NCBI RefSeq assembly: GCF_003073045.1
Contig: NC_037600.1
Span: forward strand, 15,888,352 to 15,952,351
Direction of reading: 5' to 3'
Source of the DNA: Pomacea canaliculata
Lineage: Eukaryota > Mollusca > Gastropoda > Architaenioglossa > Ampullariidae
Length of the DNA: 64,000 nt
Shown here: in pieces, positions 1 through 11,418 of the stretch
Layout of the letters: each line of letters opens with the position of its first letter
Numbering within the stretch: the stretch's first letter is position 1
Notes under the pieces: model-generated
Databases searched by the model: none
What the model was told of the DNA's origin: nothing
The model's input: the letters and a program-made list of their open reading frames with translations, nothing else
Program-made: the position numbers and the translations under genes

Positions 1-250
1 AGAAAAGTGAAATAGTTCAAGCAGCTCATTCAAAATGCATCCTTATTGCCCTATTACACAACAGCAAGCTCAGCAGCATCAAAAGACAATTTTTTCAGAG
101 GTGATTTCACTCACAGTCATAAAGGTTTAATTTAAGAAGAAAATGTGCTTGACATCTATGCAGGCTACTTCTGGCTCTGGAGCACAAAAGAAACAGTTAA
201 CAAACTTTTTACTTGAGCACAGTACTTACACCTGATACAGCACATCTTAC

Positions 251-3200
251 CTTGGCATATTCAAACAGCTCAGTTCGTCCTGGAAAACGCTTATAAAATT
301 CAGGTTCTCGCCATGGTGAAATGACCTGAACATAGGATATCCAACTATACTTTGCATGCACGTCATTAACTTCATTGCTTAAGATATCTTTCCCTCCATT
401 AGTCTGCTAAAAATCTCTTCCACATTTGAGATATACAAAGCATTTAAATATAAAACTTGATTATGATAATAATAATGATGAGAAAAGATCCTAGTTTTTG
501 CTCTCTTCTTAATACAGCTATAACTCAAAAGGATACATAGTTAATTTCCAAACACAACAAAGCATAAAATAACAAACAGTTCAATGTTAACCCTCACATA
601 AAGAGGTAGCTAGCCTTTTTCCCCAAAATTAAATGGATCCAATCTTACATTTTAACCAAAACACAAAATTTGAATGTTTTCGCTGCATTTATTAGTCATG
701 CAGTCATGTTTTTCTCAAGATGACATTGTGAAATATTATTGAAAGTTTTGTCTTTAAGTGTTAAACTGTATGATACAAAATGGAAACAGACACCTTATAA
801 AAAAAAGCATTCTTTATTATTTATCTTTATCTTTATCTTTTTTTTGTATGGCATAAAAACAGCTTTAATCTTGCATCAACATTTTTTTTAAATGTTATTA
901 GTGATTATAAAGATCAGCAAAAGCAAGTTTTGAACCTTGATTCCTGGATGCAGTGCATAGGATGTGAGCTCAAAACGGATCTGGTCATTGCCTTTGCCTG
1001 TGGCTCATGCGACACATATTGTGCTCTTCATCTTTTGCAATTTGCACCATCGCCCTGTTGCATCATGAAACTCAAGCTATCAGTAAGTCCATTCTGTTCA
1101 ATATTAGACAACTGCATGTAAAGAAAAACATAAATACTCATATACTCCTCTGACTGATAGTGAAAGCTTATGTTATTATGGATGATCCACCTAATATAAA
1201 TTTGTTGATATAAAAAGAGCTCGCAGATTTATTGAATTTCTAGTCCTGCCTGTGGTTGCCTTGGCAGGACCAGACATTTCCCACCCCTGCATTTAAACCA
1301 TTCTGAGAAAGGAATTTTATTCGTAATAAAAAAATTGGAGAGAAGTTTGAACATATTTGTTTCACGTAACAAATTTGAAATGAAATACACGTGACTATCA
1401 CCAAAATCTCTCTCATTAAATGTAACAAATGTAACTCCTTCCTAATCTGTTCTTCTCCTCTCCACTGTAGAGTTGTACCAAAGTGGAAATAAAAGTAAAA
1501 TGTTTTAATAGAAACATGCACAGAGTTACAAACCTTGCAATGAGAGGCCTGGCAAGGGAGGTACCCAGAAGGTAGCGATCTTCATATTTGGCATTCGCTT
1601 GGATTGCTGGCCAAATGAACTCTTCTACAAATTCACGTCGAAGATCAGGTATCACTACCTGTCGACATAATCAACTAAACTGATTATCCTGTATCAAAGA
1701 CTGCATGCCTCCAATGAAAAGATATGCCAACTAAAAAGATTTTTCAAGTAATATTTGTGTCGTCTACTTTGGACTGTACCAAACAGTGTGGCTGACAATA
1801 AGAAACTTGTTTTGCTTTTGGAAAGTTTAAGCTTCCTTTGTGATTTTGTGTGTGAAAGACAGCTATGGGTCCAGGATAGATTAGTGATTCCAGATTGGAC
1901 ATCTAAATGGAAAGTGTTTATACTAGCTTAATTAAGATAAAAGATTAGCTGGCCATTGTTAGTGCAAATGTTCTGATGATATCATAGCTGGAGATGTTAC
2001 AATAGCATGAGAGAAGGACTGAGTGTGCTGCAAAATAGAAAAAAAAATGTTGGAAAAGGCTCAAACAATTCAGGTATTGTTGATTCAGCTATTAATAATA
2101 CTTTGTTTACCCAGCCTGTCATATGCCATATGGCACCTGTATGTGGAGTCAGGCTGCCATTACCAAATAATGCAAATCTGCATCTCATGTTTTATTTGAT
2201 TATTGGTTCTCAGGTCAGGAAATAAAGTATATGAATTGAATAAACAAAACACAAATTTTCAAAACCTTTAGAAGGTCACAAACCAAAAACTGAATGAACA
2301 AGCACTTATATTCACTTGCATCATTTGGATTCTGCATAATGAAAAAATGAACAATCAATTGTGTGTTGTTGCTGAAATATCTTTCCCTGATGTTTCTTCG
2401 TCAAGCTTCTTATGTGACCAAGTCTTCATTAGATTTCCCCACCATGACACACATGATGCTCGGTAATTTGCTATTGAGCAAGATTTGTTGACAATTGACT
2501 GGCGATTCAGACTGCAGAATTAGTTCTTTCCCACATTTGTAGTCTGAAGAGAATCTTGCAAATAAAAACTGATTTTATCTTTCCTGGTCAGCAAGAGCAA
2601 TGCCTCTTCTGAAAGCCATCAATACAGCTATCGACAGACTCAATGTTCTCATCAGTATTCTTGTAATAATCCATATCTGACAAGTGCCTAATCCTAGCTC
2701 TGGAGTCTCCATTGATTTTTGTTCCAGCACAAACACCCGGCAGCCCACATATTGCCCAGTGGCATAGGAACCAGAGGGGCAAACACCCCCTCAAAAAAAA
2801 AATACTGAGGAGACAAGAATGTGAAAGTCGTTCACTGTCAGCATGGATTTTGCGCCCCTACCCTCCAGCTCCCCAAAGCTGATCTTTTTTCAACACCATA
2901 TGAATTTTAAGAATAGCACTTTAATCAAGTAAAATTTGGTCAGCATTGCACCATAAGTCAAAAATATTTCTTAACAGGTTAATGTCAAAAAGCACATACA
3001 TACCAATGCAGCTTTATAACAAGATTATATATAACAATGGATAGCTGATAATAAAACCTTTTTTTTTAAGAACAAAGATTAAAATCATGATGCTCACTAA
3101 GCACTTTAAAAATAACTGTAGCAGGTTTGAGATATTATATCTCATGTTCCCTTTTCTTTGGCACCAGCTAACCTCACTCTAAACATTTTAAAAAGCGAAA

Positions 3201-4208
3201 GAAAAATAATATTAAGTACAAATATTTGAACATGTATTTTTTCAAAAGTTATGGTCAACAAAGACTATCTGTTCAAACTAAACCATTTAAATTTTTAAGC
3301 AATGACAATGACACATGTGATTTGATGATACAATGGTGCATCGGCATATATAAAATTCTCTTTGTCAGAAGTGCTGCTTATCAAATGTGTTTCATGGTCT
3401 GGTGGCATACAATTAAGTGCGTGTTCCAATACCAAAAGGTTTGACTGTCATCTTTCAGATCCCATCTCAGGCATGCTGCTCTTTCGATGCATGTGGCACC
3501 TGTTTACATGGATGACTGACTCAATGTAAATTCCCTGTTTCACCCCCTACACACAACCTCCCAATCTATGGTTAGTTACTTTAGTTTTAAAAAAAAAATG
3601 TTTACAGGTGCTCCATACCAAATGACATGTAATAATGTAGGCAAGTTTCATTTACCTTGCATGCTCCAAATTTCAATGCTTTTGCTTTCACTGCTTCAAA
3701 ATCCTCTTCTTGTCCAATATTTGCCTAGTTTCCAGAAACAAATATATCAAAGAATAACCGACTATATTATGTCAATGTGTATGTATATATATGGGGTATA
3801 AGTACATCTCAAACTTTTGTAAATTTGTATACATGTGAATGAATGGGGTACAAGTACAATCTTTAAAATTTTGTTTGCATGTATGAGTGTGTGTGTGTGG
3901 ATGAGTGACCCAGGGTTTAAATACAATCTTTGAAATTTTGGCTTTTTTGTTTAAAAAATCAACCCAATTAAAAAAAACACACACACAAAATCATCAACTA
4001 AATGTCAATGCCAGTGTACAAACAATGTTTCCCATCAACAGATTGACTTAATATTAAGGACATTTTATAAGATCACAACTCACCAAGTAAGCAACAACCT
4101 CATATCCTTGCTCCACAAACCACACCAAAATGGTGGATGTATCAAGACCACCGCTATAAGCCAGCACTACTTTGCGTTTACCATGCATTCCCTCTGCCAT
4201 GCTGATGC
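251..4208 (-). CDS. ASS1: Argininosuccinate synthase, N-terminal exons (gene continues off the left edge)
   Basis: This cytosolic urea-cycle/arginine-synthesis enzyme joins citrulline and aspartate using ATP. Five coding exons read on the minus strand: 4084-4200 (ATG at 4200), 3656-3724, 1534-1658, 936-1054 and 251-325, all with GT-AG borders and compatible phases. Exon 1 carries the ATP-pyrophosphatase loop SGGLDTS (residues 16-22). Exon 2 holds NIGQEEDFE, exon 3 [13 protein letters not shown] and LGTSLARP, exon 4 GNDQIRFEL, and exon 5 the [12 protein letters not shown] segment, all family hallmarks in the expected order. An acceptor before 4208 means an upstream 5' UTR exon must exist, perhaps near 5170-5330. 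The 936-1054 exon is 119 nt, while its phases require 121: two G residues are missing in GGA codons (near 1026 and 1006), which breaks the frame twice. The C-terminal half lies outside the window. Family identity is certain; whether the locus is intact is not. Confidence 0.95.
3792..3945. repeat. Diverged tandem repeat in ASS1 intron 1
   Basis: About three copies of a roughly 50-60 bp unit, each with a GGGT(A)..AAGTACA/AAATACA start followed by ATCTTTAAAATTTTG-like text. The second unit is expanded by a short GT run. No coding potential. Confidence 0.5.
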
Positions 4209-6016
4209 CTAAGAGGAAAATTACACTGTATATTTTGCAATGATACTATTGAAAACTTGAAGACAGTTTGGTGTTACATATGTCAAGAAAGCACTTTTGA
4301 AACTGTACACACAAACTACTGAGCCAGTGTTTGTCTGTACACCATGCAGTGACCCAGAGCACATTGGTAAGGTGAGACAGTTGAGTGTGCCGCAATTCTA
4401 ATTTTATCAACTTGTCTCTCTTGAACCACTTACTTTGTACTTTTGTATACGTGTTCTTAAAAGCACAAAAATACATCATGGTCAGACTTGGCTGTACAGA
4501 TGATTAAACATGAAAATGTTATACAGAATGTTAAAATATGACTACACAGCTCAAACATCATAATGCCCCAGCCCACCTATTAACTGCTGCTGAATCAAAA
4601 TAATATGAAAATCTTCATGAAAACATCAAAAAACCAATTTAAACAATTCTCTTTGGTACTCAATCATTCATTAACCATTCACATGCACATCGTGCAGGCA
4701 AAACATTGACACTTACAAAAACACACACACACATACATATAACACACATATACATAACACACACATATATACATATAAAACACACACATATATAACACGT
4801 GTGTGAGCGTTTGCCCAATACTCACCAAGACACATACACTCGATGATGTGTCTCGCGCTGTATACCATGTATATCGCTATATACTATGTGTATCGCGATA
4901 TATACTATGTGTATCGCGATATATACTATATGCATCGCGCTGTATACTATGTGCATCTTACTATATACCATGTGTACGCGCTATATACTATGTGCATCGT
5001 GTTATATACTATGTGCATATTGCTATATACCATGTGTATCGCATTATATACGATGTGTATCGCGCTATATACCATGTGTACACGCTCTTCGCTTCTAAGA
5101 CGATGATGCAAGCAAGCGGCATTCCGATGCGAAACGGCGATATAAGATAATAAAAGCACTTTACCTTTTTTCTCTCACTTTGAACGTCTACAAATCACAC
5201 TTCCTTTCTGCAGAAGCCGTCAGACAGCGTGGACAGCGAGGTGCACACAGACTACCGATGTGTCCGACTCGCGCCGTGACAGTCCGACCTCTTAGTTATG
5301 GCAACCCACAGGTAACACAACTCCGGATGTCCCTCAATTCCAGAAGGCGCGCGCGCGAGAGAATGTGTTAGGGGTTGAGGGTATGAATGGCATGATTATA
5401 TGGTACGAAACGACATAACCGATGCCCATGACGAGAAAAAGTATTAGTACAATAGACAGAAAAGAAAACATGAATATTTATATACGTTATACAAACTTAA
5501 TTCAACATAAAAAAAAAGGAACAAAGCAATTGAAGTTTTAAACCATCAAATATGTACATATCCGTGTCTACATAAAGTAAAAAAACAAATCATGTACGCC
5601 CCTACTTTCACATGACCATCGCACCATACGATATATGGCACAGGTAAAGTTTAAATTATAGCATACAGCGAGAACTGTATACCAATGGCTATAGTCGCGA
5701 TGTTTCCGCAGACAAATGTCTGATTATGCTTGGTCTATGCAAGATGAAAAGTTTGTCTAAAGGACAGGTGATCTAGCTGTTTATCTGTCTAGACGACGAT
5801 TTCCCTTTCCACCCCTATGAGCGTCCTATATAGATGTCTTATCTCTTTAGATACAATGCAGAGAGGGGAACAAAGTTGCTGACGTTTCCGACATGTTCTT
5901 GTGGCACGTGACAGTAGACATTATCTACCTGCCAAGTGCATTGGGCGCAGATTTGGGTGGGGCTCATCGACGACGGAAAAAGCATTTTGTCATCGACAAG
6001 TGAAACGAAAAGGAAG
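4209..6016. other. Divergent intergenic region between argininosuccinate synthase and the C1q gene
   Basis: The two genes are transcribed away from each other, so both promoters should lie here. It contains CA/TA microsatellites (about 4723-4797), the 21-bp tandem repeat at 4855-5085, and a more GC-rich patch at 5190-5370 that could hold the non-coding first exon of the minus-strand gene; a GGTAAAG donor-like site reads on the minus strand near 5160-5170. No protein-coding exon was found. The first-exon placement is inference. Confidence 0.4.
4855..5085. repeat. 21-bp tandem repeat (about 11 copies)
   Basis: The unit is close to GCGCTATATACTATGTGTATC, with scattered substitutions and two 20-bp units. 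Because 21 is a multiple of three, the array stays open in several frames and yields repetitive Tyr/Cys/Ile peptides on both strands; these are artefacts of periodicity. It lies upstream of the ASS1 start codon, in or near the presumed first intron or promoter. Confidence 0.85.
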
Positions 6017-8095
6017 ATGACTCGTCCTGGGCTCGGGTTCATCCTGCTGCTGTCGTCGCTGCACGCCGTGGTGTTGGGGCGCTCGATCAGGCGTAGCGAC
6101 GACCTCGACCCCCTGGAAACGCTGGTGGCCGCTCTGAGCCAGAAGATAAACAACCTCCAGGCCCAGTTACAGGCTCTGGAAACCCAGCAACAAAATCGTA
6201 AGTGAGGACAGGGAAGGCAGTTGTTCATAAGATGACAATCTAAATTAACAGTAATTACCGGATTGTCGATCATCATTCTTGGTACTTCCTGCCTGGACTT
6301 TGACATCTTAGATTACCATTCAAGAAAAGCAGTTCTGAAGGATTCGCGTGGTTCTTTACCCCATTACCAATCTAAGATAATATGATAAAATCCAAATGTA
6401 GCTATTATTGAAAATTGGTCTTCTGTAACTGCAGCTTAACTGTGAAAAAGACATGCATCAGTGAGCATGATAATCTCGATTGTGTGAGGTTAGTGTCGAT
6501 AACATTGCAGATAACTGCTTTCGGCTGAGCTGTTAGTTATTCTTCGTCTTCTTTGGGATGCTTGGCAATTACATTTATTCAAGGGCACAAAATCGAGAAT
6601 AGATAAGCAGCAGATATCATCATGCATGTAGAGAAACCGTGCAATGCTTGCGCCGTCAGAATTTTTAACAGCTGCTTGTCCTCGTTTCATGAAAAAAATG
6701 GCTGCAGATATAATTTTTAAAGATAGAAATATGATAGACATTGTTGTTGAATATTAAAAAAAAGGTGCTCAGGGGTCTTGGGATCATATTTCACGATAGT
6801 TACATTTTTCAACATATGTATGTTGATCGATATGGTCTTAATACTCAAGAGTCTAGAGTAGAGGCTCCTTTAAAAAGCGACTGATGTGCAGAATCGATTC
6901 AGACATGAGGTCTGCATTCTGACAATCCCAATAAAAAGATAAAGAAAAAAAGAACCTAGCCTGCTTTGTGATTTTCATTTGCGTTCCTTTCGACATCTTG
7001 CAGAACACGCTGTCTCTTTTTTCGCCCAATATTCTGACTACCATCACCCCAACCTGCAGGAGAACACGGTTCTCCGCTTTGATAACCCCATCAGCAACGT
7101 GGGTGGCGGCTACAATGCTGCCACAGGTATGTGTTTGCTCAGTCTCGTTCCCGCTTTTTACATTTTCAGTCACTTTGATCTTTCACGCAATTTATTTTTC
7201 TCAATTATAAGACCCGACATGGTTGAAGAACGCCACACGAATCAATAGTCGAAATCAGCAAAATGGAAGTGGTCTACTCTCTGCTTGGACTGACGGTCAC
7301 ATGCAAATCATTCACATACAGCGCGGGCAGTCGACGAGAAGTATACGTGTCTGTCCCGTCATGTACTCGTATATATGTCTTGTCTATCCTGTAATGGACA
7401 TTACTTTGCATATCACTAAAAATTTACGTTATTGATAATCATGTCACTTATTAATATGTTGCTATGAAAAAAACTTATAGATTTACTGAAATCTGCGGTT
7501 GCCATGGCAGGCCGGATCCAATGATTTCGCGGACTGTATACAAGCATTTCCCACCCCTGATCGATTTATGAAGTGGAGAGCGTTTTGTATTGCTTTTCTT
7601 TTCCTGAACTCAACATACGTATTTACATTAGGTGAACGTGCAGAGAACACATCGAGCTGCTGGTGCTGACAGTCGACGATTTCCTGAAAATTTACATTGT
7701 AATAATACCTTGTCCGATATGATGCACCACTTGTCTTTTCATGTAACTACCATTTTGTGTAAACGTTTCCAATTATGTTATAACTGCCCTTTGGAATCAG
7801 TAAAGTTGTCCATTCGTAACTTCTCATTTCAGGGCAGTTTACTGCGCCAGTGTCTGGTACCTACGTGTTCAACTTGAACGCAATCAGCGACAGCAGCATC
7901 TGGTTTAACATCTGCATCATGCACAACGATCAGTGCGTGGCCCTCACACAGCTCACTACCGTGTCCTCCATCGGCGTGACGCTGGAACTACAAAAAGGAG
8001 ACACCGTGTACGCTCTCAAGCGTGACGGGCCGGGTGTTACTATGTATGGGATCAATCACACCACTTTCTCGGGCACCCTAATTAAAGCACATTAA
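6017..8095 (+). CDS. Secreted coiled-coil C1q-domain protein (3 exons, 188 aa)
   Basis: Exons 6017-6197, 7004-7126 and 7833-8095 join in phase to give 188 residues and a TAA stop. Residues 1-22 form a signal peptide (MTRPGLGFILLLSSLHAVVL). Residues 30-60 are a short heptad-like coiled coil (ETLVAALSQKINNLQAQLQ). Residues 62-188 are one globular C1q domain, with family landmarks AVSFFAQYS, LRFDNPISNVGGGYNAATG, QFTAPVSGTYVFNLN and the closing TMYGINHTTFSGTLI strand. There is no Gly-X-Y collagen stretch, so this is the C1q-like lectin type greatly expanded in molluscs, usually trimeric and linked to immune recognition or shell/mucus proteins. That role is family knowledge, not seen here. The start is the only ATG that places the hydrophobic leader at the N terminus. 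A poly(A) signal follows at 8121. Confidence 0.92.
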
Positions 8096-8120
8096 TTCTG
8101 CTGTTAAACACGCCAAGGTA

Positions 8121-8126
8121 AATAAA
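8121..8126 (+). promoter_or_regulatory. Poly(A) signal of the C1q gene
   Basis: Canonical AATAAA 26 nt after the C1q stop codon, giving a very short 3' UTR. Confidence 0.55.
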
Positions 8127-10202
8127 AACACAGGAAATGAACTATTGAGGCTTATTCATCCATGCTTTTCTTGTTTTCAAGGCGAGGACATTAATTATAG
8201 GTTGTGAGAGTTTGGGTCAAGTGAATCTGTAACATTTAGTGCAAGTTGTAGGCCTACTGACTGTGATGTGGGAAAGGGAAAAAATTCGCCTTCAGCATCA
8301 GGATGCAGATAAACGGCAGCACCACAGTGTAGACAAACTCAGTATAGGTATTAAGGCAGGCGAATGTGTTTGTGGGTGTTTCCTTGTAAACACTTAACTT
8401 TGTAGGGTAGGAGGGATAACTATAGTTATAGTATAAACATATGACAACCAAAATTAAGAAAAGGAGAAAGAAGAGATGGAGGGGAAAATGTCACATTCTA
8501 TGTACTTACATCACAGAAAAGGGAGACAAATGTCAAAAGGCTTACAGGCTTTTTGATTTTTCCTTGGACCTAAAGTCTATAGCGGATTGTGTGGTTCTCT
8601 GATGATCGTCCTAACAATTAAACTCTATTTCGTTTCCTATTGTTGGTTTTGACAAATCACACACGTTATGCGTGATTCTCTCTTGCTGATAAGTCGCACA
8701 GATTGTCCCATTCTCAGTCCCCTCAGTGACAACTATGTATATCCACAACCTTCACTTTTTTCACCTGTATTCTACGAGCCACCATTGGAGATAACTGCTC
8801 AATCTTCCTAGACATGAACTTCTGTAGTTACGCCCCTTCCTCCACTCACAGACTTCTGATAAACGACACACAATAAAAATGGTAACACGGAGACACTTAA
8901 AAGCTCATAATTATAATCGCCACCTATAAATCAGAACGTTTAGTTCAATTAATGACTTAAAATTGCTCATTGTAAATAACTTGATCCCTTAAATTCCTAT
9001 CAGCTATATATATCTTCTCTCTCTCGCACACACACACACACGTACACAGTCACTTATACACTCAATACAACACAGCGTAACACTGGGCCTACTTACAAGA
9101 GCAAAGCTCATTCCCCATGCTCGTCAACATATAGACCTTTTCCTAGTACTGAAAAGTGACCACCGACATATTATATTTGGAAGAGGAGGGGGGGGGTATA
9201 TGTTTGCTTTTGTTGTACCTTCTCCTTGGGCTGAGACATGCATCGTCGTTGAAGGTGCCCATGTTCCGTTGTTTTTGATAGCATGACTTAAGTCTATTGT
9301 TTAAATAATGCAGCAATTTGTTGTACTGTTTTTATGATAATGTGCTATTTTTGTAAATCGCAGTGAGTTGTTTGTGAACGGCGCTCTATAAGTTATAGTA
9401 GTGCAGCCGGACTGACAATTAAAGTCGATCCCTCGCTAAAGCCAACACCGTGGCTAGCGCCAATCAGTCCGTTCCTCTTTGGTGTTCCAAGGAAGAGAAC
9501 GGAAGATCCCAAGGAGAATTTTCCACTAAAAGTTCTAGCTCTCGTTTGTCGGGTGCGTTGTCTATATAGTCTCTACCTCGCGTTGTGGGTTTTTTATTTT
9601 TTATTTTTTTTTTCTGTTCCCAATCCACTACACACCCGCACTCGGCCGACCTTGGAATCCACAAAATACCCTGCTTTTCTTTCCCTGACAAAAGTGTCTT
9701 TTCTTCGGTGCGTCAGCTCCACGGATCTTCGTGGATGTTCTCTGTGCTGCTGCTGTGTCACCACTACACGGACACCACAAATCTCTATCGCGCTAGTGAT
9801 ACACGCTCACCTCATTCACACGACGAGGACACACGTACGACACATTAGAATTCGTTCGGACTAACACTCACACAGGTAAATAAGTTCAAAGACATATATT
9901 TATTTACATAATTTACACATACAACTACTATACCTATTCTAACCTACCTAGCACCTAACTCCCTGGGGTGGGCAAAAAGGGGGTTGAGTGACGTGAGCCG
10001 CTTTCCAACGGGACCAAAACACCTTGCGGCAAAATGGTACACTGTACTTCTCACTTACTCAGGGTGGACAGAACTAAAGCCGTGGTTTGAGTGACGCGAG
10101 CTGCTTTTTCAAGCAGGACGCTTTAAGTGAATACGTAAACACGTACATGACGGAATAGCAGCTAATGATAGCAGTTCTCTGCTTCTGATGGTCTGTCATC
10201 TC

Positions 10203-10268
10203 GCGACAGTTCAGAGTTACACCCCTTTGGCAGGCGCGACAGTTCAGAGTTACGCACCTTTGGTTGGC
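10203..10268. repeat. 33-bp direct duplication
   Basis: Two adjacent units sharing GCGACAGTTCAGAGTTAC and a following CCTTTGG, with a few substitutions. It lies in a stretch (about 9960-10130) that also repeats GAGTGACG(T/C)GAG..GC twice. Possibly part of an unidentified mobile element; no ends were recognised. Confidence 0.5.
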
Positions 10269-10904
10269 GCAGACGACACGGAAGTGACGACACAAGCCTG
10301 TGGGTCGTGAAAACAGAGGCGGTGGGAGGAGTGTTTGAGATCCACGAGGTGGACACGTAGGCTTATCTTTGTACATTCAGCTTACATCTGCCTTTTTCTA
10401 AGGTTTTGAAAAGAAGTTCATTCTCTTGACCAGATTCTGCCTTTGAGAAAGGTCGGTATAACTTGTATACTCGTGTTTGTGTTGTGGTTTGAAGGGCAGA
10501 TCATCAGAACATATGATGGACTAATTAACCATAAGCGCTAACATTAGCACGATGTCACAGGTAGATTGATACTCGTAGATATTTCAGCGCAACAAAATCA
10601 TAGGACCGGATATGAAATCTTATTCGTACATTCTTTTAAATATCGATCTGCTGATTAACAAAAGCAGGCGGTTGTTGGTGTTGTTTGTTTTTAATAAACC
10701 CAACCTACTTCAGTGCTTCTGTAGTTAGGAAATATATTACTTATTTAATTTGTTGATTGCAGGAAAGGGATATGAACAATAGTACAAAGGTTTTCATCAG
10801 TTTGTTATTAGATTAAATCTTTGTGTAGTGTTTGCAACCTGTCATCAGCATATATTTCTACATATATATACAAGTGATGCATCCTTATATTGTAAACAGA
10901 AATA

Positions 10905-11418
10905 CAGTAATCCCTCTCCACTTTGCTCTTCACCTTTCGCGGCTTCACTATTTAGTGGGTTTTTATAAGAAATTAATGGGAAAAATGATTCACGGATCTA
11001 CACTTCCTCGCAGATTTTCTGCAAAATTTAATCGGTGGAAAATATATATAATTTATGAATTTTTAGATGAAAAAAGCCCAAAGAGTATAAAAAGATATTA
11101 TTGATATTAATTCTAACAATAAAGAAATATTATAAGTAATAAAATTAACATGAATTACAGTAAATAGTGTATGTATTTACTCAGAAACGAGAAGCAGCAT
11201 TGCTTGCCTGAGACTCATACCTACTCACAATTGTAAACAACAGTGTGGGAATGGCTATTAAGGAAATGGGAAAGGTTTATATAGTGTAAAAGTATGGGGG
11301 AGGGTTTATAAAGTCTTAATATAGTGTATAAATACAAATAAATATACCGTTTCTATTTCACAGATTTTATCCCTGGTGGTTCTGGAAAGCATCTCCCACT
11401 ATAAACGAGGGATTACTG
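10905..11418. mobile_element. pogo/Tigger-like MITE with TA target duplication
   Basis: The left end reads CAGTAATCCCTC and the right end is its exact reverse complement GAGGGATTACTG; both are flanked by TA (10903-10904 and 11419-11420). Size is 514 bp and it carries no transposase. Terminal CAGT..CCCTC inverted repeats with a TA duplication are typical of the pogo/Tigger branch of the Tc1/mariner superfamily. Superfamily assignment is inferred from the ends alone. Confidence 0.75.

Noticed and set aside
2588..2794. Cys-rich minus-strand open frame inside an argininosuccinate synthase intron
   Set aside because: Looks protein-like in places but sits in an intron of a same-strand gene, has no splice partners and no recognised domain; could be an old repeat.
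4803..5159. Four overlapping open frames with Tyr/Cys/Ile repeats on both strands
   Set aside because: They arise only because a 21-bp tandem repeat is a multiple of three and happens to lack stops; no start context, splice sites or conserved motif.
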